Origin: WLXB01 sp040221475
GTDB taxonomy: Bacteria > Pseudomonadota > Alphaproteobacteria > Rhodospirillales > Rhodospirillaceae
DNA length: 64,000 nt
Direction: 5' to 3'
NCBI GenBank assembly: GCA_040221475.1
Contig: JAVKEJ010000058.1
Span: 372,001 to 436,000 of the forward strand
Shown here: piece by piece, positions 26,193 through 35,743 of the stretch
Numbering within the stretch: position 1 is the stretch's first letter
How the letters are laid out: every line of letters starts with the position of its first letter
The notes under the pieces: generated by a model
The model's database searches: none
Told to the model about the DNA's origin: nothing
The model's input: the letters and a program-made list of their open reading frames with translations, nothing else
Position numbers and translations under genes: made by a program

Positions 26193-27197
26193 TCAATCTT
26201 TAGCGTTTTGTCTTAAGCGTATTTTTCGGTTAAGAAAATCACGAGGCCGCCAACTCAGCCACCTGCTGAGGCTTAACGAGGAGAGTCTACGATTTTTCTG
26301 TATTGCGCTTCGTTTCATCCAGGCTTGTTTGCTATTGCGGAGTCCTTCCCAGATGCCTTTCATACGCGCTGATTTCGGATTTTTTAGGATGCCAATAATC
26401 TGAATAAGAAAAAAACCTGGAAGTGATACGATAAAAAACAGGGCGGGCATATTTTTCAGCAACATCCACCATTGATTCCGCGCCATCAGATAGGCTGCGA
26501 AATCTGATTTACCTTCAAAGCTTGCACCGCCGACATGCTCAACAACGGCTTTTGTGTTTATGGCGCAATGAAATCCTGCGAGGCGCAATCGAAAGGACAT
26601 ATCGACATCTTCATAGAAGCAAAAAAATGTTTCATCAAATTCACCAACATCGCGGAGAATCTGAGCCCGATATAACGCTGCGGCCGCGCAAACCCCAAAG
26701 CAATAGGCAGGTTTGTCATTAAGAAGGTTTGGCTGCTGTGTCTGTCCCCGCCAAGCTTGCCCGGTGATCAGAAGATTGTCACCCAGACCGTCGATATGAT
26801 TTCGGTCCTCGGCTTTCAATTGCAGTGAGCCAAGTGCCGCAATGCTTGGGTTTTTATCGGCCATCACAACCAATTCTGCTAACCACTCTGGTTCGGCAAA
26901 GGCATCTGGATTAAGGGCGGCCAGATATTCACAATTAGTGATATTGAGCGCTATGTTCATGGCCTTTGCAAAGCCTAAGTTCTCGTCCATTTTCATATAG
27001 GTGATGGGGAACCCGGCATTTTCGACAATTGCTGTTGGTTTTTCAGCTGAGTCGTTATCAATAAGAACGACGCAGAACTCCTTATATGTCTGGGATTTCA
27101 GGCTACTCAGGCACTGTGGCAGAGTGCCTGATGAGTTGTAGGTCACAATGGCAATGCAAACGCGTGGCTGCTTATCGGCACTCTTTTGTGTATTCAT
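26193..27197 (-). CDS. GT2-family glycosyltransferase
   Basis: A 334-residue GT-A enzyme on the opposite strand from its neighbours. It shows VCIAIVTYNSSGTLPQCL, LIDNDS, the NPDA substitute for DXD, and FFCFYEDVDMSFRLR, a signature shared with bacterial rhamnosyltransferases. A hydrophobic segment at about residues 250-275 may anchor it to the membrane, and the tail is very basic. The start chosen is ATG at 27197; in-frame codons farther upstream run into the divergent gene. Only 45 bases separate it from the next start on the plus strand. Confidence 0.86.
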   Translation of the reverse strand: MNTQKSADKQPRVCIAIVTYNSSGTLPQCLSSLKSQTYKEFCVVLIDNDSAEKPTAIVENAGFPITYMKMDENLGFAKAMNIALNITNCEYLAALNPDAFAEPEWLAELVVMADKNPSIAALGSLQLKAEDRNHIDGLGDNLLITGQAWRGQTQQPNLLNDKPAYCFGVCAAAALYRAQILRDVGEFDETFFCFYEDVDMSFRLRLAGFHCAINTKAVVEHVGGASFEGKSDFAAYLMARNQWWMLLKNMPALFFIVSLPGFFLIQIIGILKNPKSARMKGIWEGLRNSKQAWMKRSAIQKNRRLSSLSLSRWLSWRPRDFLNRKIRLRQNAKD

Positions 27198-27242
27198 GAC
27201 CTTAAGTGCTGCTTGGGCATAGTTAGGTACCCGGAAACTCGA

Positions 27243-28208
27243 ATGACCGACGTTGATGTTGTTATCGTAAACTATAAATCTGCTGCCCACACCGTAAATT
27301 GTGTCAAGGCGGCTCGCCGCGCAGCGCGTCAAGACGATGTGACGATAGGTATTTTCGTTGTCGATAATGGTGGCGATGCGATGGATTTACAGGCTGCCTT
27401 GGGACAGAGCGGCGATCTGCATTTCATTAGCAACTCTAATAATGATGGATTTGCGGTGGCCTGTAACGCTGGTGCTCGGCTCGGTGCTGCGCCTTATATT
27501 TTATTCCTGAATCCTGACGCCCTTTTGCATGAAGGGGCTCTTAAGGGCTTTACCGATTTTCTGAGTCAACCGGAAAACGAGGCAACAGGAATCGTGGGTC
27601 CTGAGATCAGAAATTCTCAAGGAGATCTCGTGCCGTCCTGCTCGCACGTCCCAACATTTATCAATCTTATATTACGGTCTACCGGAATTCATGCTTTGTA
27701 TTCGGGTCTTGGCGGTGATCCGTATTTGCCGCTGTCACGCCATCAAAGCAGTGGATCTGTTGGCCAAGTTATGGGAGCGGCCTTGATGATTCGACGCCCT
27801 CTTTTTCAGATCCTTTCTGGGTTTGATGAGTCCTTTTTTGTTTATTATGAAGATGTCGATCTATGCGCCCGGGCCAAGGCAGCAGGCTCTACGTGCTATT
27901 ATCTCAAATCATCAACGGTGACCCATATTGGGCGCGCCTCCAGTTCCCAAGACTCTGGATTCTCATTGGCTTTGCATATTCGCAGCAGAGTAACTTATGC
28001 ACGTCGACATTTCGGCATAGTGGCCAGTGTCCTCCTGGCGTTGACTTGCGGCGTCGTTGAGTTGCCTGCACGGCTGATTCAGGCTTTGTTGGGGCTTGGA
28101 TCTATGCCGGTCTCTAGTGTTGTGCGCGCGTATGTATTGTTAGTGCAAAATATTGTAAATGGCCGTGGCCTGCCCGTTCCCCGTGCCAGTTTAAACAAAC
28201 AGTGTTGA
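27243..28208 (+). CDS. GT2-family glycosyltransferase
   Basis: A 321-residue GT-A enzyme reading DVVIVNYKSAAHTVNCVKAA, IFVVDNGG, LFLNPDALLHEGAL and FFVYYEDVDLCARAKAAG. It is the same NPDA/YEDVD subgroup as the gene to its left and the C-terminal domain of the 1040-residue protein, so three related transferases probably add similar sugars, plausibly rhamnose. A C-terminal hydrophobic stretch (about residues 255-290) may be membrane-associated. It is followed by the next transferase after 10 bases. Confidence 0.86.
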   Translation: MTDVDVVIVNYKSAAHTVNCVKAARRAARQDDVTIGIFVVDNGGDAMDLQAALGQSGDLHFISNSNNDGFAVACNAGARLGAAPYILFLNPDALLHEGALKGFTDFLSQPENEATGIVGPEIRNSQGDLVPSCSHVPTFINLILRSTGIHALYSGLGGDPYLPLSRHQSSGSVGQVMGAALMIRRPLFQILSGFDESFFVYYEDVDLCARAKAAGSTCYYLKSSTVTHIGRASSSQDSGFSLALHIRSRVTYARRHFGIVASVLLALTCGVVELPARLIQALLGLGSMPVSSVVRAYVLLVQNIVNGRGLPVPRASLNKQC

Positions 28209-28218
28209 TCGCAAACGT

Positions 28219-29295
28219 ATGACCATCCCTGTCCTCGCTTTGACCAGATATAGCCGTATGGGTGCGAGCAGTCGGGTCAGATTTCTGCAGTATATTCCTG
28301 ATCTCAAGCGCCATGGATTCAATGTTGATGTTCAATCGCTCTTCTCTGATGCATATCTCATCAAACTTTATTCGGGTGAAGGTCGTTCAGCGTTAGATGT
28401 GCTTAAGGCCATGGCCGAGCGGTTAAAAAAATTGATGAGTCAGTCTCATTATGATCTCGTTTGGTTGCAGCGTGAACTCATGCCGTTCATTCCGTTCGCC
28501 ATTGAGCATCAGTTATTAAAGGGCCGCCCTTTAGTTGTCGACTTTGATGATGCGCATCATCTTTACTACAAGAATATATCATCAACAGCGCTCCGGCGTA
28601 TGTTTTCAAACAAAACAGATGATCTGATAATGTGTGCTGATGCAGTCGTCGTCGGAAACGAGACGCTGGCCGACTACGCAGCCCGCGCAGGGGCTAAGGA
28701 CATCTCTGTTGTTCCAAGTGCTGTGGATGTGAAGAAATATCAAACATTAACTCAGCGCGCTAACCGCCCTGATAGACTAGCCCTGGGGTGGATTGGAACT
28801 CCCGTTACGGCAGCCCAGTCTCTCCCATTGATTAGCCATACGCTTCGCGAATTTTTAGCTGACTCTGGCGCGACATGCCTCTTAATGGGGGCGGACCCAA
28901 GTGTTGATTATGGGTTCCCCGCGGAGCACTTCGGTTGGAGCGAGGCAAGCGAGGTTGAATTTATGACAAAGATCGACATCGGCCTTTGCCCTCTGGAAGA
29001 TACCCAGTGGAACAGGGGCAAAAGCGGTTACAAAATCATTCAATATATGGCGGCAGGAAAACCGTCTGTGGTTTCTCCTGTGGGGATTGCGGCAGAGATT
29101 GTTTCCCATAAAAAAACCGGCCTACAGTGCGAGACAGAACTAGATTGGTTAAGCGCACTTAGGGAGCTTGGCGAAGACCAATATTTGAGGTCTGACATGG
29201 GCGCCCAGGCCCAAGCTAAAGCCCTGATGAAGTATGACGTGCCAATAGCAGCCAAGAAAATTTCAGAGATTTTTAAATCAGTGATGCGTAAGTAG
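28219..29295 (+). CDS. GT4-like glycosyltransferase
   Basis: A 358-residue GT-B protein. The N terminus LALTRYSRMGASSRVRFLQYI is typical of a subgroup of polysaccharide GT4 enzymes. LVVDFDDAHHLYYKN, LGWIGTPVTAAQSL and KSGYKIIQYMAAGKPSV mark the nucleotide-sugar side. It has no signal or membrane segment. It lies one base before the ligase-like gene, so the three genes from 27,243 to 30,496 are an operon. By eye the bases look more A/T-rich than the core genes. Substrates are unknown. Confidence 0.82.
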   Translation: MTIPVLALTRYSRMGASSRVRFLQYIPDLKRHGFNVDVQSLFSDAYLIKLYSGEGRSALDVLKAMAERLKKLMSQSHYDLVWLQRELMPFIPFAIEHQLLKGRPLVVDFDDAHHLYYKNISSTALRRMFSNKTDDLIMCADAVVVGNETLADYAARAGAKDISVVPSAVDVKKYQTLTQRANRPDRLALGWIGTPVTAAQSLPLISHTLREFLADSGATCLLMGADPSVDYGFPAEHFGWSEASEVEFMTKIDIGLCPLEDTQWNRGKSGYKIIQYMAAGKPSVVSPVGIAAEIVSHKKTGLQCETELDWLSALRELGEDQYLRSDMGAQAQAKALMKYDVPIAAKKISEIFKSVMRK

Positions 29296-29296
29296 T

Positions 29297-30496
29297 ATGA
29301 AGCCTTCGATGACATATGGCATTGCATTGCTTTTTGTGCCTCTTGTCGCTTGGAGTAGAGATGCTTCCGTCATTGTTCTTATGCTTTCAGTCTTTGCAAT
29401 TACGCAAGCCCAGGGGTTGAGTCGATCAGATTCATTTAAGTTGGTGTTTTCATCACTCACCGCGAAACTTCTGATGTTGATGATGTTGTTCGCTGGGTGC
29501 TCACTCGTTTGGAGCCCACAATTCTCTCCGCTTGCGTGGGGGCAAGCCAGTTTGACAATCTTGCTCTGTGTAATGCTGTGTGCAGGCACGCAACGCCTTC
29601 CGGTTGAAGACATTGGCAAAGCGATCAAGCCAACCGCTATGGCGGGCTTCGCTCTCTTGACTGTACTTTTAGCCGAGCGCGTGACCGGTGGGTTCTTCGT
29701 TGGTTTGCACCGTAGCGACCAAACAGCAGAGCAGTTATTCAACGTGATGAATGGTGGCCTGGTCATAATGGCGTGCACTTCAATACCAGCCATGTGTCTG
29801 CTGCGGTTAACAACGAGCGGCTGGACTTGGCCGGTTATACTTTTTTGCCTGTGCTGTGCTCTTGGTTTGAGTTACCGCATGGATGCTGTGCCTGTGGCTA
29901 TGCTGGCTGCACTGCTATCCTTCTTGCTTGTACAAAAGTGGGGCGTGCGCATGGCTTTCGCAATTATGGGTTTGATAGGAATCGCATCTGTCGGCTGGAC
30001 TTTGTTGGCAGCGATATGGGCTACGCCAACCCTTCAGGTTTGGTTTACTGATAACATCCATCCCAACTGGGGGCACCGCATAGCGATTTGGGGTCGTGCG
30101 AGTGAGCTCATTTATCAAAGCATTCTGTTTGGCCATGGTTTTGATGCGGCGCGTACGCTAGGCCAAACCGCAGGGTTAATTCCCGATCCTGCAGGAAGAA
30201 CATCATTTTTGCACCCCCACAATGGCATGATTCATTTGTGGTTGGAGTTGGGTGGCGTCGGAGTTGCCGTTTTTATTGCTGCTTTGATTGTGTCAGTGCG
30301 GTCAGTTCTTTCTAAGAGCAGCAACCATTTTATTGCCGCCTTAGTCACGGGCACGTTCAGTGCAACCGCAGCTATCTGGCTCCTTAGCTTCGGGGTCTGG
30401 CAACCTTGGTGGATTGCCGTGCTGGGTCTGACCACGGCCGCTGTTATGGGTGTCATCAAGCTAGCGGTTTACAGATCGCCCATCGCAGACGGTTAA
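29297..30496 (+). CDS. O-antigen ligase/polymerase-like membrane protein
   Basis: A 399-residue polytopic protein with about ten hydrophobic segments. A long periplasmic loop containing NWGHRIAIWGRASELIYQS and FLHPHNGMIHLWLELGGVGV matches the Wzy_C/WaaL ligase superfamily pattern, including the conserved His in HNGMIHLWLE. It would join or polymerise undecaprenyl-linked glycans in the periplasm. Because export here is of the ABC type, a ligase transferring the finished chain to lipid A-core is the likelier role, though a Wzy polymerase cannot be excluded. It ends one base from the convergent rfbA. Confidence 0.8.
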   Translation: MKPSMTYGIALLFVPLVAWSRDASVIVLMLSVFAITQAQGLSRSDSFKLVFSSLTAKLLMLMMLFAGCSLVWSPQFSPLAWGQASLTILLCVMLCAGTQRLPVEDIGKAIKPTAMAGFALLTVLLAERVTGGFFVGLHRSDQTAEQLFNVMNGGLVIMACTSIPAMCLLRLTTSGWTWPVILFCLCCALGLSYRMDAVPVAMLAALLSFLLVQKWGVRMAFAIMGLIGIASVGWTLLAAIWATPTLQVWFTDNIHPNWGHRIAIWGRASELIYQSILFGHGFDAARTLGQTAGLIPDPAGRTSFLHPHNGMIHLWLELGGVGVAVFIAALIVSVRSVLSKSSNHFIAALVTGTFSATAAIWLLSFGVWQPWWIAVLGLTTAAVMGVIKLAVYRSPIADG

Positions 30497-30497
30497 C

Positions 30498-31373
30498 TTA
30501 TGAAGGCGAGTCGTTAGCCAGATCAATGAGGTACTGACCATAACCGCTTTTTTTAAGTGGATCGCTGAGTGCAATTAACTGTTCCTTGCTAATCCAACCG
30601 TTTGCGAACGCTATCTCTTCCGGTACGCAAATACGTTGTCCTTGCTGCTTCTCAACGGTTTGCACAAATGCGCTTGCTTCGACAAGGCTATCGCAGGTCC
30701 CGGTATCAAACCACGCAAAGCCGCGACCCAGGCGCTCAACTGTTAACGCGCTGCGCTCCAGGTAAACCCGATTAACATCAGTAATTTCGAGCTCACCCCG
30801 TGGGCTTGGTTTTAGGGTCTTTGCAATATCGATCACTGCATTGTCATAAAAATATAAACCCGTTACAGCCCATTTTGATTTCGGCGTCTCTGGCTTTTCT
30901 TCTATGGAGGTGGCTTTGAAATCTTTATCAAAGGCGACTACACCGTAGCGTTGAGGGTCACGTACCTGATATCCAAAAACCGTTGCTCCTTGAGTGATGG
31001 CGGATGCCTGGCGGAGTTTCTCGGTCAGTCCATGACCATAAAAAATGTTATCCCCAAGCGCCAATGCGCAGGTGTCTTGACCAACAAAGTCTTTGCCTAT
31101 GATAAAGGCTTGCGCCAATCCATCTGGGCTAGGCTGTTGTGCATATTGGATGTTGATGCCCCAAGTGCTTCCATCTGAGAGCAGGTGTTGAAAACCATCG
31201 GCATCTTGGGGTGTTGTGATGATAAGAATATCGTTGATCCCAGCAAGCATCAGTGTACTCAGTGGATAGTAAATCATCGGCTTGTCGTAGACGGGTAGCA
31301 TTTGCTTGGATACAGAATGTGTAATGGGGTGAAGCCGTGTGCCAGATCCTCCCGCCAATATTATTCCCTTCAT
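30498..31373 (-). CDS. rfbA: glucose-1-phosphate thymidylyltransferase
   Basis: RfbA (RmlA) makes dTDP-glucose from glucose-1-phosphate and dTTP, the first step to dTDP-L-rhamnose. The 291-residue enzyme has the nucleotidyl-transfer motif GGSGTRLHPITHSVSKQ, YDKPMIYYPLSTLMLAG, and the metal/product region LALGDNIFYGHGL. EKPETPKSKWAVTGLYFYD is also typical. It is the last gene of the minus-strand rhamnose operon, 23 bases after rfbD. Confidence 0.96.
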   Translation of the reverse strand: MKGIILAGGSGTRLHPITHSVSKQMLPVYDKPMIYYPLSTLMLAGINDILIITTPQDADGFQHLLSDGSTWGINIQYAQQPSPDGLAQAFIIGKDFVGQDTCALALGDNIFYGHGLTEKLRQASAITQGATVFGYQVRDPQRYGVVAFDKDFKATSIEEKPETPKSKWAVTGLYFYDNAVIDIAKTLKPSPRGELEITDVNRVYLERSALTVERLGRGFAWFDTGTCDSLVEASAFVQTVEKQQGQRICVPEEIAFANGWISKEQLIALSDPLKKSGYGQYLIDLANDSPS

Positions 31374-31396
31374 CGTATATCCTTTGCGATTTCGGC

Positions 31397-32284
31397 TTAA
31401 CTCACCAAAGTTTTACTGAGCATGTCCGCGAGTGCTTCGTCCCAAGGGCGAAGGGTTACACCATAGGTTTCTGAAAGTTTAGAGCAATTTAAAATAGAGT
31501 TGGCTGGCCGCCGTGCTGGCGTTGGATATTCAGATGTTGCAATGCCGTTTACCGTTGGTTTTTTGCCCGTTATCGGTCCTGCCAACTCAATAATTTTTTT
31601 GGCAAATTCATGCCAAGTGGTTTGGCCTGCGTTCGCACTATGGAATGTGCCGAATCCGTGAGTGGGAACATTTTCATTCGTCAACTGCGCAACGATCTCA
31701 AAAATTCCCGTTGCTAAGTCATTAGCAAATGTTGGTGAACCATGCTGGTCATTCACAACCCGCAAGGTATCTTGTGACTCTGATAGACGTAGCATCGTTT
31801 TCACGAAATTTTTTCCATGAACACCATATAGCCAAGCTGTCCGGAGAATGATGTGGTGGTCTAGTATCTCACGAATGGCGTCTTCCCCTGCAAGCTTACT
31901 GGTGCCGTAGACGCCAAGCGGAGAGGTTGAGTCCGTCTCGCTGTAGGGTGCGCGCTGTGCGCCATCAAACACATAGTCAGTAGAGACATGGATTAGTGAC
32001 ACGCCAAGTTGCGAGCAAGCCGAGGCTAAATTAAGCGGACCGTCCCTATTGACGGCAAAAGCTGTCTCTGCGTCGTTTTCCGCTTTGTCCACGGCGGTGT
32101 AAGCGGCGGCATTGATGACAACATCTGGCTCGGCAGACGAAACAATGCGGTTAACGGCCTCTTTGTTAGTGATGTCCAAAGAGGCTCTGTCATACCCTTG
32201 CACAAAAATATTAAGGTCATTCGTGTGTTGGGTAAGCGCGTGCCCGAGTTGACCAGAAGCACCCGTGATGAGGATCTTTTTCAT
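31397..32284 (-). CDS. rfbD: dTDP-4-dehydrorhamnose reductase
   Basis: RfbD (RmlD) reduces dTDP-4-dehydro-L-rhamnose with NAD(P)H to dTDP-L-rhamnose. This 295-residue short-chain dehydrogenase has the N-terminal ITGASGQLGHAL nucleotide motif, VINAAAYTAVDKAE, the active-site YGTSKLAGE with Tyr and Lys, and LRTAWLYG. It lies between rfbB and rfbA in the usual co-transcribed set. Confidence 0.95.
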   Translation of the reverse strand: MKKILITGASGQLGHALTQHTNDLNIFVQGYDRASLDITNKEAVNRIVSSAEPDVVINAAAYTAVDKAENDAETAFAVNRDGPLNLASACSQLGVSLIHVSTDYVFDGAQRAPYSETDSTSPLGVYGTSKLAGEDAIREILDHHIILRTAWLYGVHGKNFVKTMLRLSESQDTLRVVNDQHGSPTFANDLATGIFEIVAQLTNENVPTHGFGTFHSANAGQTTWHEFAKKIIELAGPITGKKPTVNGIATSEYPTPARRPANSILNCSKLSETYGVTLRPWDEALADMLSKTLVS

Positions 32285-32295
32285 CCCGGAATCAC

Positions 32296-33360
32296 TTATG
32301 TTTTGGGTTTGTCTGACAGACCCAGTCGCTCACCGGCATATTTTCCACTCCGAATATCCTGCCACCAGTTCTGGTTTTCTAGATACCATTGGACGGTTTT
32401 TCTCAGGCCACTTTCAAAGGTCTCTGATGGGTACCAGTCCAGTTCGGTGTTGATTTTCGTGATATCCATTGCGTAGCGCGCGTCATGCCCCGGGCGATCT
32501 GTGACGAATGTAATCAAATCTGCAGTAGCCGCATCCGGTGAAAGGTATTCATCAAGTAAAGCGCAGATCGTGCGGACAACATCAATATTGGCGCGTTCCG
32601 CTTCGCCGCCAATATTGTAAACTTCACCAACCCGACCCTTTGTCACAACGGTCCATAAGGCGCGCACATGATCTTCGACATGGAGCCAGTCGCGCACATT
32701 TTCGCCGGTGCCATACACCGGCAGGGGTTTGCGCTCCAGTCCGTTTAAAATCACCAGCGGAATCAATTTTTCAGGAAACTGATGCGGACCATAATTGTTA
32801 GAGCAATTGGTGGTGACAACAGGTAACCCATAAGTGTGATGCCAAGCGCGCACCAGATGATCTGATGACGCTTTAGACGCGGAATAGGGGGAGTTTGGTG
32901 CGTAAGGTGTTGTTTCCATAAACAACCCTTCTTGCCCAAGGCTGCCATATACCTCGTCCGTTGAAATGTGGTGGAAGCGGAACGTATCTTGCTTTTCTGA
33001 AGGTAAACCTACCCAATAACTCTTCGCAGCCTCAAGCATGGCATACGTGCCGATGATGTTGGTTTCCATGAAAGCGGCGGGACCGTCGATTGACCGGTCG
33101 ACATGACTTTCGGCGGCCAGATGCATCACCACATCGGGTTTTTCAGTTTGTATAAGATCAGTGACAAAAGCCTGGTCGCACACGTTGCCTTGAACAAAGG
33201 TGTACTCAGGCCGATTAGAAACAGTGTCTAAAGACGCAAGATTACTGGCGTAGGTCAGGGCGTCCAAATTGACGACCTGTGCTTTGACGTCTTCGATGAG
33301 ATGTCTGACAAGGGCTGATCCAATAAATCCAGCTCCTCCCGTCACGATTACTTTTTTCAT
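32296..33360 (-). CDS. rfbB: dTDP-glucose 4,6-dehydratase
   Basis: RfbB (RmlB) converts dTDP-glucose to dTDP-4-keto-6-deoxyglucose using tightly bound NAD. The 354-residue extended SDR protein has VTGGAGFIGSALVRHLI, the catalytic STDEVYGSLG with Thr-Asp-Glu, and YSASKASSDHLVRAWHHTYG with Tyr and Lys. The start overlaps rfbC by 4 bases, coupling their translation. Confidence 0.96.
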   Translation of the reverse strand: MKKVIVTGGAGFIGSALVRHLIEDVKAQVVNLDALTYASNLASLDTVSNRPEYTFVQGNVCDQAFVTDLIQTEKPDVVMHLAAESHVDRSIDGPAAFMETNIIGTYAMLEAAKSYWVGLPSEKQDTFRFHHISTDEVYGSLGQEGLFMETTPYAPNSPYSASKASSDHLVRAWHHTYGLPVVTTNCSNNYGPHQFPEKLIPLVILNGLERKPLPVYGTGENVRDWLHVEDHVRALWTVVTKGRVGEVYNIGGEAERANIDVVRTICALLDEYLSPDAATADLITFVTDRPGHDARYAMDITKINTELDWYPSETFESGLRKTVQWYLENQNWWQDIRSGKYAGERLGLSDKPKT

Positions 33361-33971
33361 AAGCGAGGATCTTCAATTGGGAAATAATTCGGTAATTTAG
33401 AAAGCGTAGGATGAGTCTTGTCTTTGTCAGATATAATCGCATCCGCTTCTAATGCAGGCCAATCAATATCTAGATCGGCGTCATCCCAAGCTAGGCCCTT
33501 GTCGCATTCACGTGAATAGTAATTTGAGACTTTGTACAGAACCTCGGTATTGGGTTCTAAAGTCATCAACCCATGTGCAAAACCAATCGGGATAAACAGC
33601 TGATTCCAAGAACTAGCAGACACGATAGTTGAAACATGCTTTCCAAAAGTCGGCGATCCCCGGCGGATATCTACGGCAACTTCAAAGATCGCTCCGTGTG
33701 TAACGCGCACGAGTTTGTGCTGTGCGTAAGGTGGAACTTGGAAGTGCAGCCCTCGAAGCGTCGCTTTTTCTACAGAAAACGAGTGATTATCCTGTACGAA
33801 GGTGGCATCTATTCCAATATCTGCTAGCGCTTTTGTTGAATAGGTCTCAGAAAAAAAACCTCTGTGATCTTCATGCTTGACGGCTTTGATCAGTTTAACA
33901 TCTGAAATTTCTAGGTGTTCAATTACAAAGTTCATTGAATCTTGTCTCTGGGGCTCTTTGTTGTTCGACAT
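33357..33971 (-). CDS. rfbC: dTDP-4-dehydrorhamnose 3,5-epimerase
   Basis: RfbC (RmlC) epimerises dTDP-4-keto-6-deoxyglucose at C3 and C5. The cupin-like protein has DHRGFFSETY, FVQDNHSFSVEKATLRGLHFQ with the catalytic His, and the FIPIGFAHGLMTL motif. The ATG at 33971 directly follows the stop codon of the upstream membrane-protein gene, suggesting termination-reinitiation; an in-frame ATG at 33935 would give the more usual 192-residue form. It is the first rhamnose gene of the operon. Confidence 0.94.
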   Translation of the reverse strand: MSNNKEPQRQDSMNFVIEHLEISDVKLIKAVKHEDHRGFFSETYSTKALADIGIDATFVQDNHSFSVEKATLRGLHFQVPPYAQHKLVRVTHGAIFEVAVDIRRGSPTFGKHVSTIVSASSWNQLFIPIGFAHGLMTLEPNTEVLYKVSNYYSRECDKGLAWDDADLDIDWPALEADAIISDKDKTHPTLSKLPNYFPIEDPRL

Positions 33972-35600
33972 TTATAACAGGTAAAGGGTGAACCCCGGCT
34001 TTGCAATCTGCGCGCGCGCATTCTCTTTTAAGAATTTCACATACGCGGCAGCCCAGTTCTCAAAACGCGAGATTTTTGTGCCGTTAATGGCCCAATCCAT
34101 TACGATCACTACTGGCGGCCTATCGGCACGTGTCTTTGCAATCGCATTTGAAATCCATTGTGGATCATTGATCGGCGTCGAATCGTCCACGTAGAAATTT
34201 GAGAATAGCATCCGCCGCGCTGTCATGAAGGCGAACCCAGGGCAGTAAGGCACACACACAATCGAGTCCCCCGGCGCTGAATTCTCAAGAATTATGTCCC
34301 TCAGAAATTCGTACTGCTGTTTTTCAAAGGCTGAAACCGATGTGTTAACGCCATTTTCGGCGACAAAAGTTTCAGTGCGACTGGCTTTAACCGCAATCGA
34401 TCCCGTGCCTTGGGTTTGCACCCCCACCCACACATACAGCGCGAGATGAAGGGCAATAGCACTGCCTGCAAGTGTCGCTGCCAATTTTACACGCTTGATA
34501 TTTCTAAGCTGCCATATCAGGGCGGCTGCGAGCACCATGTAGCCCGGCATAAAGTTTGCCACATGTGAGAGATCTGGCCGGTAAAAGAAGTAATGCGGGA
34601 ATGCGGCACCGGCGGCGAACAGCGCCACAAGAATTTTTGCCAGCAGTTGCACACTCACATCACGTCTCTGCTTAATAAGGGTCGTACCAATGAGTCCAAG
34701 GCCAAGCAATATAAACAGCAGCGGGGCATAAATGAGTATCGCGAGCGATGAATGTCCAGTCTCTGAAGAAAAAAGGGCTGAGAGAGGGGGGCGCTGCAGG
34801 GTGGTTGCGCCGACGCTAGAGAGCTCTAGGGCGTAACCTGGCAGAAGTGACTGCAATCCCGTAAATGCGTAATCCGCCATCATAGCTGGATAGCTAGCAT
34901 AAGGCGTCACCACAGAGCCTAATAAACCGCTGTTCCAGGCCATAAGCAGAGCAGGAACCTGAACGGCAACAAACCCAACTAAAGCTGCCGAAAGCAGCCG
35001 CAAAAAATCGGTAAAACCTCCGCTGCGTAAGGCAGATAAACCGAGAATGAGAATCAAGGGTGGCGTCCAGATATACCCAAAATCTGGGCGAATCAAAAAA
35101 GAGACCGACAGAACAGCTCCAGCGACTACGGCATCTTGAATGGTGTTGTTTGGCATGCGCGTGACGAACCGCATCTGGGCTGCCGCGTTCATGAGTATGC
35201 AAAGGCTGTAAAATGCGGTGGCCGGGAAAGCGGGTACAATTAGCGTGACGGTTGTCATTCCCAGCGCTAATCCGCGACGACCGGTCATGGCAACAATAGT
35301 ATAAAATAGAAGCACATTTGTGATTGCAATGGTCGTGAAGAAGATGATTTTGACGCTGAGGTAGCTCGGTCCAAAGAGGTCAAACAAAATTTCGCCCAGC
35401 TTAAACCATATCAACCCATAGCTGAGTGTTAAGTCTTCAACCGGTGTTCCTAGATAGAGTTCGTAGGCAATTTGAGCGTAATTGCCATCGTCGGCAGGTG
35501 AGAAACCCACATTAAGATAGAGTGCGTAATACATGGCAGAAACGACTGTAATGGCCGCATACCACATCCTGTTTGATCGTGTTGATATGGAGTTGCTCAT
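33972..35600 (-). CDS. polytopic membrane protein, probable GT-C-type glycosyltransferase
   Basis: A 542-residue membrane protein with about eleven hydrophobic segments and a C-terminal soluble part of about 120 residues. After the first helix the loop reads FSPADDGNYAQIAYEL, placing an acidic pair where GT-C enzymes of the ArnT/PMT type have their catalytic acid. A GT-C transferase would use a lipid-linked sugar donor on the periplasmic side. The start is ATG at 35600, because the longer frame runs into the divergent neighbour. It is the first gene of the operon continuing into rfbC-B-D-A. The family assignment is by topology and loop motif only. Confidence 0.6.
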   Translation of the reverse strand: MSNSISTRSNRMWYAAITVVSAMYYALYLNVGFSPADDGNYAQIAYELYLGTPVEDLTLSYGLIWFKLGEILFDLFGPSYLSVKIIFFTTIAITNVLLFYTIVAMTGRRGLALGMTTVTLIVPAFPATAFYSLCILMNAAAQMRFVTRMPNNTIQDAVVAGAVLSVSFLIRPDFGYIWTPPLILILGLSALRSGGFTDFLRLLSAALVGFVAVQVPALLMAWNSGLLGSVVTPYASYPAMMADYAFTGLQSLLPGYALELSSVGATTLQRPPLSALFSSETGHSSLAILIYAPLLFILLGLGLIGTTLIKQRRDVSVQLLAKILVALFAAGAAFPHYFFYRPDLSHVANFMPGYMVLAAALIWQLRNIKRVKLAATLAGSAIALHLALYVWVGVQTQGTGSIAVKASRTETFVAENGVNTSVSAFEKQQYEFLRDIILENSAPGDSIVCVPYCPGFAFMTARRMLFSNFYVDDSTPINDPQWISNAIAKTRADRPPVVIVMDWAINGTKISRFENWAAAYVKFLKENARAQIAKPGFTLYLL

Positions 35601-35743
35601 GTTTTTCCAAGAATCGTTTTGGAGCCATGGCGTGTATACAGCAGTTTTCTTTTGCAGCGAAGTCGACCATGCACACGTTTCTCTTTTACGATACCGTTGA
35701 TCAGGGGATTCCGTGACCACCGCGCAGTCTGTATAAGAGCCAT

